Of a stretch of 56,199 nt of DNA, positions 8,836 through 18,946 are shown piece by piece. This DNA is from Alphaproteobacteria bacterium (GTDB taxonomy: Bacteria > Pseudomonadota > Alphaproteobacteria > Rhodobacterales > Rhodobacteraceae). Made by a program: the position numbers and the translations under genes. Numbering within the stretch: the stretch's first letter is position 1; every line of letters starts with the position of its first letter. The DNA lies in contig JAUHVK010000030.1 in assembly GCA_030425145.1 (NCBI GenBank), forward strand, positions 1-56,199, read 5' to 3'. The notes under the pieces were generated by a model. That model was not told the origin of the DNA. It saw only the letters and a program-made list of their open reading frames with translations, and did no database searches.

Positions 8836-9510
8836 TCATTCGTCGCCCGGAACGCCGTAGGATGGTGCCTGTGTCGGATCAAGCGCCCGCTGCACATAGG
8901 CATCAAGCTGTGGTTTGTAGACGTCCCACGCAGTGGCGACCGCCTCGATCGGGCAATCCTCGGTCCAGTCGCAGCGCAAGTCGGCGACGGGCCAGTTAAC
9001 CTTGTCAACCAGCATCATGCCCGCCGAATGCACCGGCCCAGCCTCTCCCCCGGCAGCCAACCCCGCGCGCAAGGCTGTAATGAGCCTGTCGCCCAGATGG
9101 CCTTCGGAGGCCTCGAATGCCGTGACGATGGCACCCGGCACACCGCCATTGGCTAGAAGGTTCCCGCCTGAGGCAACATCGCGGCCCTCGGCCTGTGTCC
9201 AGATGCCAAGAGATTTGGGACCGGAATGGATCGCTGTGCGGCCCTGCCGGTCAACCGCCAGAACCTGCCGGTAGGCAATGTGCCGTCCCTGATCCCGTAC
9301 ACCCGCAATCGCCTCGGACGCGGACATGCCGCCCTGCATGAGATCAAGCGCAAACGGTCCAAGTGACGGGTCGGTCACGTTCTGGCTGGCCACAGCGCCA
9401 ACGCCCGCCCGCGCATAAGAACACCGCGCCGCAACCGCCGGGGAGGACGAGGAAATCGCCACTCCGAACATCCCCGTGTCGGCACAGCGGGCCACCAGTG
9501 AAAACGTCAT
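8836..9510 (-). CDS. DUF1028 family protein (Ntn-hydrolase-like)
   Basis: This 224-residue protein belongs to DUF1028, a family with an N-terminal-nucleophile hydrolase-like fold whose activity is, to my knowledge, not settled. The conserved start MTFSLVARCADTGMFGVAI is present, with AVASQNVTDPSLGPFALDLM (about residues 39-58) and the later SGGNLLANGGV segment. The Thr or Ser just after the initiator Met is a candidate nucleophile if the Met is removed. The start overlaps the stop of the upstream RidA gene (ATGA, 9507-9510), so the two are translationally coupled. DUF1028 genes commonly neighbour RidA or amidohydrolase genes in amino-compound catabolic clusters, which fits here. Confidence 0.85.
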   Translation of the reverse strand: MTFSLVARCADTGMFGVAISSSSPAVAARCSYARAGVGAVASQNVTDPSLGPFALDLMQGGMSASEAIAGVRDQGRHIAYRQVLAVDRQGRTAIHSGPKSLGIWTQAEGRDVASGGNLLANGGVPGAIVTAFEASEGHLGDRLITALRAGLAAGGEAGPVHSAGMMLVDKVNWPVADLRCDWTEDCPIEAVATAWDVYKPQLDAYVQRALDPTQAPSYGVPGDE

Positions 9511-9935
9511 CTCTGATACCCGTCCGGGATCACGGCCGTGCCGTCAATCTCGACCAACCATTCCGGCCGCGCCAGCGCGCTGACGACAAGCCCGGTGGAC
9601 ACGGGATGCACGCCTTTGATGTACTCGCCCATGGTTCGATAGACCGCCTCTCGGTGGCGCACATCGGTGATGTAGACGACCACCTTGACCAGATGCGCCA
9701 TCTCGCCCCCAGCCTCTTCTATCAATTGCCTGATGTTCTGCATCACCTTGTGGGTTTGTTCGACTGGATCATGGCTGTCGATGTTCTTGGCATCGTCAAG
9801 GTTCTGCGGGCATTGCCCCCGCAACCAGACGATCCGGCCCCCTTGAGTGACGACCGCCTGACAAAGATCGTTGTCGAGGTTCTGTTCAGGGTATGTGTCA
9901 GACGTATTGAAAGGGCGGATTCGGGTATGGGCCAT
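9507..9935 (-). CDS. RidA/YjgF family enamine-imine deaminase
   Basis: This 142-residue protein belongs to the RidA/YjgF/UK114 family, trimeric proteins that hydrolyse reactive enamine or imine intermediates and release ammonia. The family core is seen in GRIVWLRGQCPQ, the long helix HKVMQNIRQLIEEAGGEMAH, VKVVVYITDVRHREAVYR and the C-terminal ALARPEWLVEIDGTAVIP, which includes an E-I-D element near the cleft. In RidA proper an Arg pairs with the carboxylate; here ARPEW replaces the usual segment, so it may belong to a separate Rid subfamily. The start is the ATG at 9935 (MAHTRIRPF); longer readings add unrelated sequence. It heads the RidA-DUF1028-LysR unit, with a LysR-type operator about 80 bases upstream. 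Confidence 0.88.
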   Translation of the reverse strand: MAHTRIRPFNTSDTYPEQNLDNDLCQAVVTQGGRIVWLRGQCPQNLDDAKNIDSHDPVEQTHKVMQNIRQLIEEAGGEMAHLVKVVVYITDVRHREAVYRTMGEYIKGVHPVSTGLVVSALARPEWLVEIDGTAVIPDGYQR

Positions 9936-10014
9936 GCCTGTTGTCCTTTTGAGCCTTACCGTTTGATCTATCCTTTCGGCGGCCAGAGGCGGAACGACCC
10001 TTTCCCTCATCTGT

Positions 10015-10041
10015 GATTAGCCCATGCCTAATCCTGATTAG
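10015..10041. promoter_or_regulatory. LysR-type operator, copy 3, with an extra half-site
   Basis: GATTAG-CCCATGC-CTAATC (10015-10033) is a perfect inverted repeat, followed two bases later by a third GATTAG half-site (10036-10041). It lies in the divergent promoter between the RidA gene (start 9935, minus) and the flavin monooxygenase gene (start 10130, plus). Core and spacing match copies 1 and 2, and this is the most complete copy. Confidence 0.7.
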
Positions 10042-10129
10042 CGAGAACCCAAGCAAGGCTTTCGGAATCCGTTGTGTGCCGCGCAACACGGGGCTGCCTA
10101 TGCTCGGCCCCATCTTCAAGGAGGCACCC

Positions 10130-11392
10130 ATGGAAGAAATCGATACGGTTGTTGTCGGCGCAGGACAGGCCGGGGTCGCGATGAGCGAACACCTGACCCA
10201 ACTCGACATTCCCCATGTGGTTCTCGAACGCGCCCGGATCGCCGAACGCTGGCGAACAGAGCGCTGGGATTCTCTGGTGGCCAACGGCCCGGCCTGGCAC
10301 GACCGCTTTCCCAATATGGCCTTTGGCTGCGATGACGATGCGTTTCCTGACAAGGAAAGCGTGGCCGCCTATTTCGAAACTTATGCCAAACGATTCAACG
10401 CGCCGATCCGAACCGGCGTCGATGTGACAGCGGTGACACCAAAGGACGGTGGCTTTGTGGTCGAGACCTCAAAAGGCAAGATCCGCGCCCGGCATGTTGT
10501 GGCGGCCACCGGACCCTTCCAGAAACCAGCCATCCCGCCTGTGGTGCCCGCCGACGCGGGACCGCTGCAACTTCACTCCAACGCCTATCGTAACCCGGCA
10601 CAGCTGCCCCAAGGCGCAGTTTTAGTGGTCGGCGGCGGGTCATCCGGTGTGCAGATTGCTGAGGAACTGATGGAAGCGGGACGCAAGGTCTACCTCTCCA
10701 TCGGTCCCCATGACCGCCCGCCCCGCCGGTACCGCGGGCGCGACAATGTCTGGTGGCTCGGGGTCTTGGGCAAATGGAACGCCGACAGCCCCGGTCCCGG
10801 CACCGAACATGTCACAATCGCCGTCAGCGGCGCGCATGGCGGCAAGACTATCGACTTCCGCACGCTGGCGCATCGAGGCATGACGCTCTTGGGGATGACC
10901 GAAAGCTATCAGGACGGCGTGGTCCGGTTTGCCGACGATCTTAAGACCAACCTCGACGCCGGGGATGCAAACCACCTGTCGGTTCTCGACGAAGCGGACG
11001 CCTATATCGCCAAACACGGGCTGGATCTTCCGCTTGAGCCGGACGCGCGGATCATTCCTGATGATCCCACCTGCGTGACCGACCCGATCCGCGAGCTTGA
11101 TCTCGCCGAGGCTGGGATCAGCACGATCCTTTGGGCCACTGGCTACCAGTTCGATTTCGGCTGGATCAAAGCCGACACCTTCGACGGAAAGGGTCGTCCC
11201 CTGCATCAACGTGGCGTGTCCCGCGAACCGGGGCTCTATTTCGTCGGCCTGCCCTGGCAGACGCGGCGCGGCTCGTCTTTCATCTGGGGGGTCTGGCACG
11301 ACGCCAAGTTCATCGCCGACCAGATCGCCATCCAGCGCGGCTACTTGGCGTACAAGGGCTGTGCCGCGATCCGGGTACCCGAAGACGCCTGA
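10130..11392 (+). CDS. NAD(P)/FAD-dependent flavin monooxygenase-like protein
   Basis: This 420-residue flavoprotein of the FMO/CzcO type has two dinucleotide-binding motifs: VVVGAGQAGVAMSEHL for FAD at about residue 7 and VVGGGSSGVQIAEEL for NAD(P)H at about residue 166. ATGPFQKP lies between them and LWATGYQ in the C-terminal third. Related enzymes N- or S-oxygenate small substrates or carry out Baeyer-Villiger reactions; the exact activity is not readable. The ATG at 10130 has an ideal AAGGAGG six bases upstream, so longer in-frame readings from 10013 were rejected. It is divergent from the RidA gene and shares its LysR-type operator, and it converges on the FadJ-like gene with only five bases between stops. 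Confidence 0.82.
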   Translation: MEEIDTVVVGAGQAGVAMSEHLTQLDIPHVVLERARIAERWRTERWDSLVANGPAWHDRFPNMAFGCDDDAFPDKESVAAYFETYAKRFNAPIRTGVDVTAVTPKDGGFVVETSKGKIRARHVVAATGPFQKPAIPPVVPADAGPLQLHSNAYRNPAQLPQGAVLVVGGGSSGVQIAEELMEAGRKVYLSIGPHDRPPRRYRGRDNVWWLGVLGKWNADSPGPGTEHVTIAVSGAHGGKTIDFRTLAHRGMTLLGMTESYQDGVVRFADDLKTNLDAGDANHLSVLDEADAYIAKHGLDLPLEPDARIIPDDPTCVTDPIRELDLAEAGISTILWATGYQFDFGWIKADTFDGKGRPLHQRGVSREPGLYFVGLPWQTRRGSSFIWGVWHDAKFIADQIAIQRGYLAYKGCAAIRVPEDA

Positions 11393-11397
11393 TCCCG

Positions 11398-13338
11398 TTA
11401 CCCGCCGTTAATGCGCGCCGCGAACATCGGCCCGCCCTTCCAGCGCGGGAAACTGTAGCCGTTGACCATGACCACATCGATATCATCGGCGGATCGGGCG
11501 ATGCCTTCAGCGAGCACGGCCTCCGCCTCGCGCGTCATCGCCCCCAGAATACGGGGCATCACGTCTGCATCCGCAAAGCTGCTGCCCTCCGCACCCATCG
11601 CCTGCCGTTCCTCGGCAATGATGGACATCACAACTTCCGACGGCTGCGTGCCCGCGTCGGAATAGTCATACCAACCAGCACCGGTCTTACGCCCAAACCG
11701 ACCCATCTCGCAGAGCCGGTCCGCCATCCGGATATACGGCCCAGTGATCTTGCCCTCGGCCAACCGCCGCTTGCGCATTGCCCAAGCGATGTCGAGGCCG
11801 GCCATGTCCTGCATCTCGAACACGCCGATCGGAAAACCATAGTCACGCATGGCGGTATCCACCTGTTCGGGGGTGGCTCCGTCGATCAAAAGCCGATCCG
11901 CCTCTGAACGATAAGCCGACATAATGCGGTTGCCGATGAACCCGTCGCAGACACCTGAGAGGACACCGATCTTGCCCAACGATTTGGAGAGCTTCGCCGC
12001 TGTCGCGACCACATCCTCAGACACCGCGTTGGGCAGCACAATCTCCAACAGCTTCATGATATGCGCCGGGGAAAAGAAATGCAGACCAATGGCGCGCGAA
12101 GGGTCGGACAGCACAGCCGCGATGGCATTCACGTCAAGGTAGGACGTGTTGGTCGCCAGGATCGCATCCGGCTTTGTGACCGTATCCAGCTTGGCGAAGA
12201 CCTGTTTTTTGACCTCCATGTCCTCAAAGACCGCTTCCACCACCAGATCGGCATCCGCTAGCGCGGCGTAATCCGTGGCCGTCCCAAACCGTGCAACGAC
12301 TGCATCCAAATCCGGCAAGAGACCCCGCTTGGCACTGCTGTCGAGCGTCCCACGGACACGGTTGGCCCCGGCCTCGAGGCTGGCCTCGTCGCGTTCGATC
12401 AGCATCACATGGAACCCGCGCATCAGGCAGGCCGATGCGATGCCTGCCCCCATCGTGCCGCCTCCGATCACGCCGATCCGGGTCACCGGGCGCGGTGCCT
12501 GTTTGGCCCTTGGATCGGCCAGGGTGGCGCGTTCTGCAAAGAAAATGTGCCGCAAGGCGCGGGCTTGATCGCTGGCCTTCAAGGCGAGGAAGGTTGCGCG
12601 TTCCTCGGCCAACGCCGCGTCTGCGGGCAAGTGCAAGCCGCGCTCCACCGCGTCGATGGCCGCTCCAATCGACGCCTGCCCGCGCGCTTTGCGGCGCAGG
12701 CCCGAGGCCGTCTTATCGAATGCGTCGGCGTTGATTGCTCCAACGACCGCCTTTCCCAGCGTGCGTCGTGGTGCCGCTTGTTCGACCGCCAAAGCCACGG
12801 CCTCTTCCAACAGATCACCCGTTGCAATCGCGTCGATCAGCCTCGCCTCCAGCGCGGCCTTGGCCGAGATCGGCTTTCCCCCCGCGATCATCTTCAGCGC
12901 CAGTTCCGCCGTCACCAGACGCGGCAACCGGACCGTGCCCCCAGCGCCGGGCACCAGACCAAGGGTCACTTCGGGCAACCCCATCCGCGCTTTGGCATCC
13001 GCGATCCGCGCATGGCACCCCATCGCCAGTTCCAATCCGCCGCCCAGCGCGGTGCCGTGGATCGCTGCGACCCAAGGTTTCGATGCAGACTCGATAGCGG
13101 CGATGACATCCGGCAGATGCGGCTCAACGGGAGGTTTGTCGAACTCGCGGACATCGGCTCCGGCGACAAAGGTCCGCCCAGCACAGGCGAGGACGACCGC
13201 GTCGATATCAGCGTCAGCCTCAGTCGCTGCAACAGCCTCCAGAAGACCGGCTCGAACCGCCTGAGACGACGCGTTGACTGGCGGGTTGTCGATGGTGACG
13301 ACCGCTACGCGGTCTTGTTTATCGATCGAAACGCTCAT
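11398..13338 (-). CDS. FadJ-like enoyl-CoA hydratase / 3-hydroxyacyl-CoA dehydrogenase fusion
   Basis: This is a bifunctional beta-oxidation enzyme of 646 residues, somewhat short for FadB/FadJ (about 700). The N-terminal crotonase domain (about 1-190) has the oxyanion loop [10 protein letters not shown] and [12 protein letters not shown], with the first catalytic Glu in [14 protein letters not shown]. The second Glu position reads ALKMIAGG (Lys), which resembles enoyl-CoA isomerases more than hydratases. The NAD domain starts at [18 protein letters not shown] (about 290), and [15 protein letters not shown] holds the catalytic His of the dehydrogenase. It is divergent from the 2-aminobenzoyl-CoA-type operon and shares its twin-palindrome promoter, so I infer that it completes beta-oxidation of the ring-opened product. 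Confidence 0.9.
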   Translation of the reverse strand: MSVSIDKQDRVAVVTIDNPPVNASSQAVRAGLLEAVAATEADADIDAVVLACAGRTFVAGADVREFDKPPVEPHLPDVIAAIESASKPWVAAIHGTALGGGLELAMGCHARIADAKARMGLPEVTLGLVPGAGGTVRLPRLVTAELALKMIAGGKPISAKAALEARLIDAIATGDLLEEAVALAVEQAAPRRTLGKAVVGAINADAFDKTASGLRRKARGQASIGAAIDAVERGLHLPADAALAEERATFLALKASDQARALRHIFFAERATLADPRAKQAPRPVTRIGVIGGGTMGAGIASACLMRGFHVMLIERDEASLEAGANRVRGTLDSSAKRGLLPDLDAVVARFGTATDYAALADADLVVEAVFEDMEVKKQVFAKLDTVTKPDAILATNTSYLDVNAIAAVLSDPSRAIGLHFFSPAHIMKLLEIVLPNAVSEDVVATAAKLSKSLGKIGVLSGVCDGFIGNRIMSAYRSEADRLLIDGATPEQVDTAMRDYGFPIGVFEMQDMAGLDIAWAMRKRRLAEGKITGPYIRMADRLCEMGRFGRKTGAGWYDYSDAGTQPSEVVMSIIAEERQAMGAEGSSFADADVMPRILGAMTREAEAVLAEGIARSADDIDVVMVNGYSFPRWKGGPMFAARINGG

Positions 13339-13438
13339 CGCTGTTGTTCGCCTTCGTCTTGGAATGTTGGTGCATTTGTCGGGGTGTAGATGAAGAATGG
13401 CAAGTGCCTACCCCCCAACCGATCGCGGCCTCAAATTT

Positions 13439-13468
13439 ATTTTAAGTTTAAAATTTCAAACTTGAAAT
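13439..13468. promoter_or_regulatory. Twin 16-bp palindromes, probable MarR operator
   Basis: Two perfect inverted repeats overlap by two bases: ATTTTAA-GT-TTAAAAT (13439-13454) and ATTTCAA-AC-TTGAAAT (13453-13468). They form an A/T-rich island in otherwise GC-rich DNA, about 54 bases upstream of the fused monooxygenase gene and about 100 bases upstream of the divergent FadJ-like gene. Size and symmetry suit a MarR-family dimer, and the operon encodes one at 16529-17005. Confidence 0.7.
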
Positions 13469-13521
13469 AAATAAACGACTCAGGCAGCCTTCTTTCCAAG
13501 CTGTCACAGAAAGAGGTCGAG

Positions 13522-15816
13522 ATGCGGGTTGCATGTCTGGGAGGTGGTCCGGCGGGGCTTTACTTCGCGATCTCGATGAAGCTGCGAGATCCTTCGCATG
13601 AGATCACGGTGTTCGAACGCAACAAACCGGACGACACGTTTGGCTGGGGCGTGGTGCTGTCGGACGAAACGCTGGACAATCTTGCCGCCAATGACCCCAA
13701 GAGCGCCGAAGCGATCCGCGCGCATTTCGCCTATTGGGACGACATTGCCCTGCACTATCGCGGCGAACGTCTTGTGTCCTCCGGGCACGGGTTCTGCGGC
13801 ATTGGACGCAAACAACTGTTGATCCTGCTACAGGCACGGGCGCGGGAGCTTGGCGTTGACCTGCGGTTCGAAACCGAAATCGCCAGCGCCGAGGATTATC
13901 GGCAGGATTACGATCTGGTCGTCGCCAGCGACGGGCTCAATTCCAAGACCCGCACACTCTATGCCGACAGCTTCAAACCCGACATTGACCTAAGGCATTG
14001 CCAGTTTGTCTGGCTGGGCACCCATCAGCGCTTTGACGACGCGTTCACCTTTATCTTCGAGGAAACGGACAAGGGCTGGATCTGGGCGCACGCCTACCAG
14101 TTCGACGACGACACCGCGACTTTCATCGTCGAATGTACGCAGGAAACCTTTGACGCCTTCGGCTTTGCCGACATGACCCAGGAAGACAGCATCGCCACCT
14201 GCCAAGAGATCTTCAAAGAGCACCTTGGCGGTCACGCGCTGATGACCAACGCGCGGCACATTCGGGGATCGGCCTGGATTCGTTTTCCCCGCGTGCTGTG
14301 CGAAACGTGGAGCCACGAGAACGTCGTCCTGCTGGGCGATGCCGCCGCAACCGCGCATTTCTCCATCGGGTCGGGCTCCAAGCTGGCACTGGAATCCGCG
14401 ATTGCGCTTGCCGAATATTTGCATTCCGAACCGGATATGGGCAGCGCTTTCCAGCGCTACGAAGATGAACGCCGCCTTGAAGTGCTGCGCCTGCAATCGG
14501 CGGCGCGCAATTCGATGGAGTGGTTCGAAACCGTCGAGCGGTATCTGGGCCTTGATCCGGTGCAGCTCAACTATTCGATGCTCACCCGCAGCCAGCGGAT
14601 CAGCCACGAGAACCTCAGGGAACGCGACAAGGCCTGGCTTGAAGGTGCGGAACGCTGGTTCATGACGCAGGCGGCTGTTCCCGAAGACGCGCCACTGCGT
14701 GCGCCGATGTTCACGCCGTTCCGTCTTCGGGAGATGACATTGAAGAACCGCATCGTGGTCTCGCCGATGGCGCAATACATGGCGCAGGACGGCTGCCCGA
14801 CCGACTGGCACCTCGTCCACTACGGCGAACGCGCCAAAGGGGGCGCGGGTATGGTCTTTACCGAAATGACCTGCGTGTCGCCCGAGGGACGGATCACCCC
14901 CGGCTGTCCGGGGCTTTATGCGCCCGAACACGAAGCGGCCTGGGCGCGGCTGACCAAATTCGTACACGGCTTTACGGATACGAAAATCTGCTGCCAGATC
15001 GGCCATTCCGGGCGCAAAGGTTCGACGCAACTGGGATGGGAGAGGATGGATGCCCCCTTGCCCGACGGCAACTGGGACGTGGTCAGCGCCTCCGCCCTGC
15101 CGTGGTCCGATGAGAACCCCATCCCGCGCGAAATAACGCGGGCCGAGATGGACGAGATCACCGCGCAATTCGTGGCCTCTGCCGAAATGGCGGATCGGGC
15201 CGGTTTCGACATGATCGAACTGCACGCAGCACACGGGTATCTTCTGTCGTCGTTTATCTCGCCCGCCTCGAATATCCGTACAGATGACTACGGCGGCAGT
15301 CTTGAGAACCGCCTGCGCTACCCGCTTGAGGTGTTTGCCGCGATGCGTGCGGTCTGGCCGGAAGGCAAACCGATGTCAGTGCGCATCTCGGCCACCGACT
15401 GGCTGGAGGAGGACGGTGTGACGCCGGACGAGGCGGTGCTGATCGCCAAAGCCTTTGCCGATGCCGGGGCCGATTTGATCGACGTGTCCGCAGGCCAAAC
15501 CTCGACCAAGGCCAAGCCCGTCTATGGAAGGATGTTCCAGACCCCGTTCTCGGACCGCATCCGCAACGAGGCGGGACTGTGTACGATGGCAGTCGGGAAT
15601 ATTTACGAGGCCGATCATGCCAATTCGATCCTGATGGCCGGGCGCGCCGATCTGGTGGCGGTGGGGCGTCCACATCTGGCCGATCCCTACTGGACCCTCC
15701 ACGAAGCGACCAAGCTCGGTGACCGCGCGGCACAGGACTGGCCTTTGCCGTATCTGGCCGGGCGCGATCAGGCGTGGCGGCTGGCAGAGCGCGAGGCCGA
15801 GGCGGTGCGCGCATGA
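13522..15816 (+). CDS. Fused FAD monooxygenase / OYE reductase (2-aminobenzoyl-CoA monooxygenase/reductase type)
   Basis: This 764-residue fusion has an N-terminal PHBH-type FAD monooxygenase (about 1-385: [16 protein letters not shown] for [19 protein letters not shown] as the GD motif). A C-terminal old-yellow-enzyme domain starts at [10 protein letters not shown] (residue 396), with [17 protein letters not shown] and [14 protein letters not shown]. The layout matches the Azoarcus evansii enzyme that hydroxylates and then reduces 2-aminobenzoyl-CoA to a non-aromatic 2-amino-5-oxocyclohexene product. Databases often call the family salicylyl-CoA 5-hydroxylase/oxidoreductase. The CoA ligase and RidA genes in the operon favour the amino substrate. 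It heads an eight-gene, overlap-linked operon behind the twin palindromes. Confidence 0.9.
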   Translation: MRVACLGGGPAGLYFAISMKLRDPSHEITVFERNKPDDTFGWGVVLSDETLDNLAANDPKSAEAIRAHFAYWDDIALHYRGERLVSSGHGFCGIGRKQLLILLQARARELGVDLRFETEIASAEDYRQDYDLVVASDGLNSKTRTLYADSFKPDIDLRHCQFVWLGTHQRFDDAFTFIFEETDKGWIWAHAYQFDDDTATFIVECTQETFDAFGFADMTQEDSIATCQEIFKEHLGGHALMTNARHIRGSAWIRFPRVLCETWSHENVVLLGDAAATAHFSIGSGSKLALESAIALAEYLHSEPDMGSAFQRYEDERRLEVLRLQSAARNSMEWFETVERYLGLDPVQLNYSMLTRSQRISHENLRERDKAWLEGAERWFMTQAAVPEDAPLRAPMFTPFRLREMTLKNRIVVSPMAQYMAQDGCPTDWHLVHYGERAKGGAGMVFTEMTCVSPEGRITPGCPGLYAPEHEAAWARLTKFVHGFTDTKICCQIGHSGRKGSTQLGWERMDAPLPDGNWDVVSASALPWSDENPIPREITRAEMDEITAQFVASAEMADRAGFDMIELHAAHGYLLSSFISPASNIRTDDYGGSLENRLRYPLEVFAAMRAVWPEGKPMSVRISATDWLEEDGVTPDEAVLIAKAFADAGADLIDVSAGQTSTKAKPVYGRMFQTPFSDRIRNEAGLCTMAVGNIYEADHANSILMAGRADLVAVGRPHLADPYWTLHEATKLGDRAAQDWPLPYLAGRDQAWRLAEREAEAVRA

Positions 15817-16532
15817 GACGGGTTCTGGTCACTGGGGGCGGAACGGGTATTGGTCGGGCGATTGCCCATGCCTTTGCCGACCACGGAGATGCAGTCACTA
15901 TTTCGGGCCGTCGTTTGGCGCTCTTGCACGAGGCCGCCGAGGGGCGCGACATCACCTGCCGTCAGGCCGATGTGACTTCGGAGGAGGACATCACGGCCCT
16001 GTTCGACACTCCGTTTGACGTGGTTATCGCGAACGCAGGCTGGGGGGCTTCTGGCAAGGTGGCGAAGCTGTCGCTTGACGACTGGAACGCCACGCTTGCC
16101 GTAAACCTAACCGGCACGTTCCTCACCTTTCGAGAAGCGCTGCGAACGGGGCTAGCGGATGCGCGTTTGATCGCCATCGCCTCGACCGCGTCCTTGCAGG
16201 GCAACGCCTCTGTCCCGGCCTACACCGCTGCCAAGCACGGGGTACTGGGGTTGGTGCGGTCCATCGCGCTTGACGTGGCAAAGACAGGCGGCACCTGCAA
16301 CGCGATCTGTCCGGGCTTCACCGATACCGATCTGGCAGAAGGTGCCATCATCGGGTTGATGCAACGCTTTAATCTGGACAGGGAGGCCGCGACTGCAAAG
16401 GTTGCCGCGGGCAATCCTCAAGGCCGGTTGATCGCGCCGTCCGAGATCGCCGGAACTGCTCTCTTCCTCGCGTCGCCTGCGGCGGCGGGGATCAACGGTC
16501 ACGCGTTGTCTGTCTCGGGAGGCGAGATATGA
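15813..16532 (+). CDS. Short-chain dehydrogenase/reductase
   Basis: This NAD(P)-dependent SDR has 239 residues. Visible marks are the cofactor motif TGGGTGIG at residue 6, the NAG motif (ANAGWG), the catalytic Ser in ASTASLQG and the YTAAK catalytic pair. The family oxidises or reduces secondary alcohols and ketones; here the natural substrate is a hydroxy- or oxo-acyl-CoA after dearomatisation. The ATG at 15813 overlaps the stop of the fused monooxygenase (ATGA); an upstream in-frame alternative at 15774 lies inside that gene and was rejected. The stop overlaps the next gene's start in the same way. Confidence 0.9.
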   Translation: MRRVLVTGGGTGIGRAIAHAFADHGDAVTISGRRLALLHEAAEGRDITCRQADVTSEEDITALFDTPFDVVIANAGWGASGKVAKLSLDDWNATLAVNLTGTFLTFREALRTGLADARLIAIASTASLQGNASVPAYTAAKHGVLGLVRSIALDVAKTGGTCNAICPGFTDTDLAEGAIIGLMQRFNLDREAATAKVAAGNPQGRLIAPSEIAGTALFLASPAAAGINGHALSVSGGEI

Positions 16533-17005
16533 CACCGGAACACAACGCCCAGACCGAACCAATGTCAAAGGCGCGGCTGCGCCTCTGGCTGCAGCTTTTG
16601 AAACTGTCTTCGGGGATCGAAGGCGAATTGCGCCGCCGGTTGCGCGACAGGCATGATACCACCCTGCCCCGGTTCGACGTGATGGCCGCCCTTGCCCGCC
16701 ACAAAGACGGGTTGAAGATGAGCGATCTGTCGCGTTACCTCAAAGTGTCGAACGGGAATGTGACCGGGATTGTCGACCGTCTGGTCGAAGAAGGTATGGC
16801 GCTGCGTGTAGCCGTTCCCGGCGACCGCCGCGCCAATCTCGCGCGTCTGACCCCCATGGGTGAAGCCGCCTTTGCGGACCTCGCCGCACAGCACGAGGCG
16901 TGGATTGACGAACTGCTCGCACCACTCACGGACACCGACACGCAGACAATGATGGGCCTGCTCAAAAAGGCCATGACGCAGGAGGCCAGACATGGATCTG
17001 AGTAA
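16529..17005 (+). CDS. MarR-family regulator inside the aromatic operon
   Basis: This 158-residue MarR-type repressor has the winged helix-turn-helix [20 protein letters not shown] (about residues 61-80) and the wing [13 protein letters not shown]. It is encoded within the operon, overlapping the SDR gene by four bases and the crotonase gene by fourteen, so its level must follow operon expression. MarR proteins of aromatic-CoA clusters usually bind an aryl-CoA or aryl-acid ligand that releases them from DNA. I infer that the target is the twin palindromes at 13439-13468. Confidence 0.9.
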   Translation: MTPEHNAQTEPMSKARLRLWLQLLKLSSGIEGELRRRLRDRHDTTLPRFDVMAALARHKDGLKMSDLSRYLKVSNGNVTGIVDRLVEEGMALRVAVPGDRRANLARLTPMGEAAFADLAAQHEAWIDELLAPLTDTDTQTMMGLLKKAMTQEARHGSE

Positions 17006-17795
17006 GCCGCAGCATTTCCGTTGCGAGATCGCAGGCGGCATCGCGCGCATTGCGCATGACCGACCCGAGCGGAAAAACCCCTTTACCTTCGACAGTTATG
17101 CCGAATTGCGCGACTGGTTTCGGGCGCTGGTTTATTCAGACGACATTCATGCCGTGGTGATCCTGCCCAATGGCGGCAACTTTTCCTCGGGCGGCGATGT
17201 GCATGACATCATCGGCCCGCTGACGCGCATGAGCATGAAAGAACTGCTGACCTTCACCCGGATGACCGGTGATCTGGTCAAGGCCATGATCGGCTGCGGC
17301 AAACCAGTGATCGCCGCTGTCGATGGTGTCTGTGCCGGGGCCGGGGCGATCATGGCAATGGCCTCGGACCTGCGGTTGGCTACTCGCGAAGCCAAGACCG
17401 CGTTCCTTTTCAATCGTGTCGGCCTTGCAGGGTGCGATATGGGCGCTTGCGCAATCCTGCCCCGGATCATCGGACAGGGCCGCGCTGCAGACCTGCTTTA
17501 TACCGGGCGCGCTATGAGTGCGGCTGAGGGCGAGGCCTGGGGTTTCTTCAACCGCGTGGTGGAGGCTGACGCTTTGGAGGCCGAAGCCATCAAACTGGCC
17601 GAACGCATCGTGGCCGGTCCGACCTTTGCCAATTCCATAACCAAAACGATGCTTGCGCAGGAATGGTCAATGAGCCTTGAACAAGCCATCGAAGCCGAGG
17701 CGCAGGCTCAGGCGATCTGTATGCAGGGCAACGATTTCCGCCGCGCCTATGAGGCGTTTGTTGCCAAGGAAAAACCTGTTTTCGAGGGCGATTGA
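16992..17795 (+). CDS. Crotonase-fold protein, possible ring-opening hydrolase
   Basis: This 267-residue crotonase has the oxyanion-hole loops NFSSGGDV and GVCAGAGA. The first hydratase Glu is replaced: the segment reads [12 protein letters not shown], with Arg142 at the Glu position. The second Glu position appears to be Asp167 ([10 protein letters not shown]). The Asp149-x-Gly arrangement instead resembles MenB and the ring-cleaving BadI hydrolase. A hydrolytic ring opening of a cyclic beta-ketoacyl-CoA is thus as likely as hydration. It overlaps the MarR gene by fourteen bases and is TGATG-coupled to the acyl-CoA dehydrogenase. A plain enoyl-CoA hydratase remains the default family name. 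Confidence 0.85.
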   Translation: MDLSKPQHFRCEIAGGIARIAHDRPERKNPFTFDSYAELRDWFRALVYSDDIHAVVILPNGGNFSSGGDVHDIIGPLTRMSMKELLTFTRMTGDLVKAMIGCGKPVIAAVDGVCAGAGAIMAMASDLRLATREAKTAFLFNRVGLAGCDMGACAILPRIIGQGRAADLLYTGRAMSAAEGEAWGFFNRVVEADALEAEAIKLAERIVAGPTFANSITKTMLAQEWSMSLEQAIEAEAQAQAICMQGNDFRRAYEAFVAKEKPVFEGD

Positions 17796-18946
17796 TGGCG
17801 GATCAAAGCTACCTTCACTGGCCGTTTTTTGAGCCTGCCCATCGGGACTGGGCCGCGCGTGTCGACGAGGTGGCACAAGCGTTGGAGATTGCCCACGGCG
17901 ACACGGATGCAGCGTGCCGGGCGCTTGTCGCTCAATTGGGTGCGGCGGGTGTTTTGCAGCCCACGTCCAGCGACGACGGACAGTTTGATCTGCGCACGCT
18001 ATGCCTTGCCCGGGAAACACTGGCGCGGCACGACGGGCTGGCCGATTTTGCCTTTGCCATGCAAGGGTTGGGAACCGGAGCGATTACACTGTTCGGGACG
18101 GAGGCGCAGAAAGCCGCGTGGCTGCCGAAAACCCGCGCGGGAGAAGCGATTGCAGCCTTTGCGCTGACCGAACCGGGATCGGGATCGGATGTAGCAAACT
18201 CGACCATGACCGCCACACGCGATGGCGACAGCTATGTGCTGAACGGCGAAAAGACGTGGATTTCAAACGGCGGCATCGCCGATGTCTACACGCTCTTTGC
18301 CCGTACGGGTGAGGCACCGGGGGCCAAGGGCTTGTCGGCGTTCATCGTCACCCCTGACCTGCCGGGGTTCGGAATTGCAGAACGGCTCGACACCATTGCG
18401 CCGCATCCGCTGGCCACGTTGCGCTTTACCAATTGCCGCGTCCCTGCCAGCGCGTTGCTAGGCGCCCCCGGTCAGGGGTTCAAGGTCGCCATGTCGGTGC
18501 TGGACGTCTTCCGTGCCACGGTGGCGGCTGCTGCGCTTGGCTTTGCCCGTCGTGCACTGGACGAAGCCCTTGCACGGGTGACGACCCGCCAAATCGCCGG
18601 GTCGCCGCTTGCCGACTTGCAGATGGTCCAAGGCCATATTGCGGACATGGCCGTCGATGTGGATGCGAGCGCCCTGCTCGTCTATCGCGCCGCATGGACC
18701 CGCGACAGCGGGGCGCCGCGCATCACCCGCGAAGCGGCGATGGCCAAGCTCTTTGCTACCGATCAGGCGCAACAGGTCATCGACACAGCGGTACAGCTGT
18801 TCGGCGGCGACGGCGTGCGGTCGGGCACAGCGGTCGAAACGCTCTACCGCGAGATCCGTGCGCTGCGCATCTACGAAGGCGCGTCGGATGTTCAGAAAGT
18901 CATCATTGCCCGTCAGACCCTTGCTGCCTTTGAAGGAGGAATGTGA
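17795..18946 (+). CDS. Acyl-CoA dehydrogenase
   Basis: This FAD-dependent acyl-CoA dehydrogenase has 383 residues, normal for the family. Signatures are [15 protein letters not shown] and WISNGG in the middle domain, and [18 protein letters not shown] near the C-terminus, with the Glu at the usual catalytic-base position. It would introduce an alpha-beta double bond into a CoA ester and pass electrons to ETF. The start is the ATG at 17795, overlapping the crotonase stop (TGATG); a TTG three bases earlier is less likely. It fits beta-oxidation of the alicyclic or ring-opened acyl-CoA in this pathway. Confidence 0.9.
   Translation: MADQSYLHWPFFEPAHRDWAARVDEVAQALEIAHGDTDAACRALVAQLGAAGVLQPTSSDDGQFDLRTLCLARETLARHDGLADFAFAMQGLGTGAITLFGTEAQKAAWLPKTRAGEAIAAFALTEPGSGSDVANSTMTATRDGDSYVLNGEKTWISNGGIADVYTLFARTGEAPGAKGLSAFIVTPDLPGFGIAERLDTIAPHPLATLRFTNCRVPASALLGAPGQGFKVAMSVLDVFRATVAAAALGFARRALDEALARVTTRQIAGSPLADLQMVQGHIADMAVDVDASALLVYRAAWTRDSGAPRITREAAMAKLFATDQAQQVIDTAVQLFGGDGVRSGTAVETLYREIRALRIYEGASDVQKVIIARQTLAAFEGGM

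Noticed and set aside
13990-15234. A 414-residue minus-strand frame opposite the fused monooxygenase gene
   Set aside because: It lies fully inside a convincing FAD/OYE fusion gene and has Arg/His/Gly-rich shadow composition.
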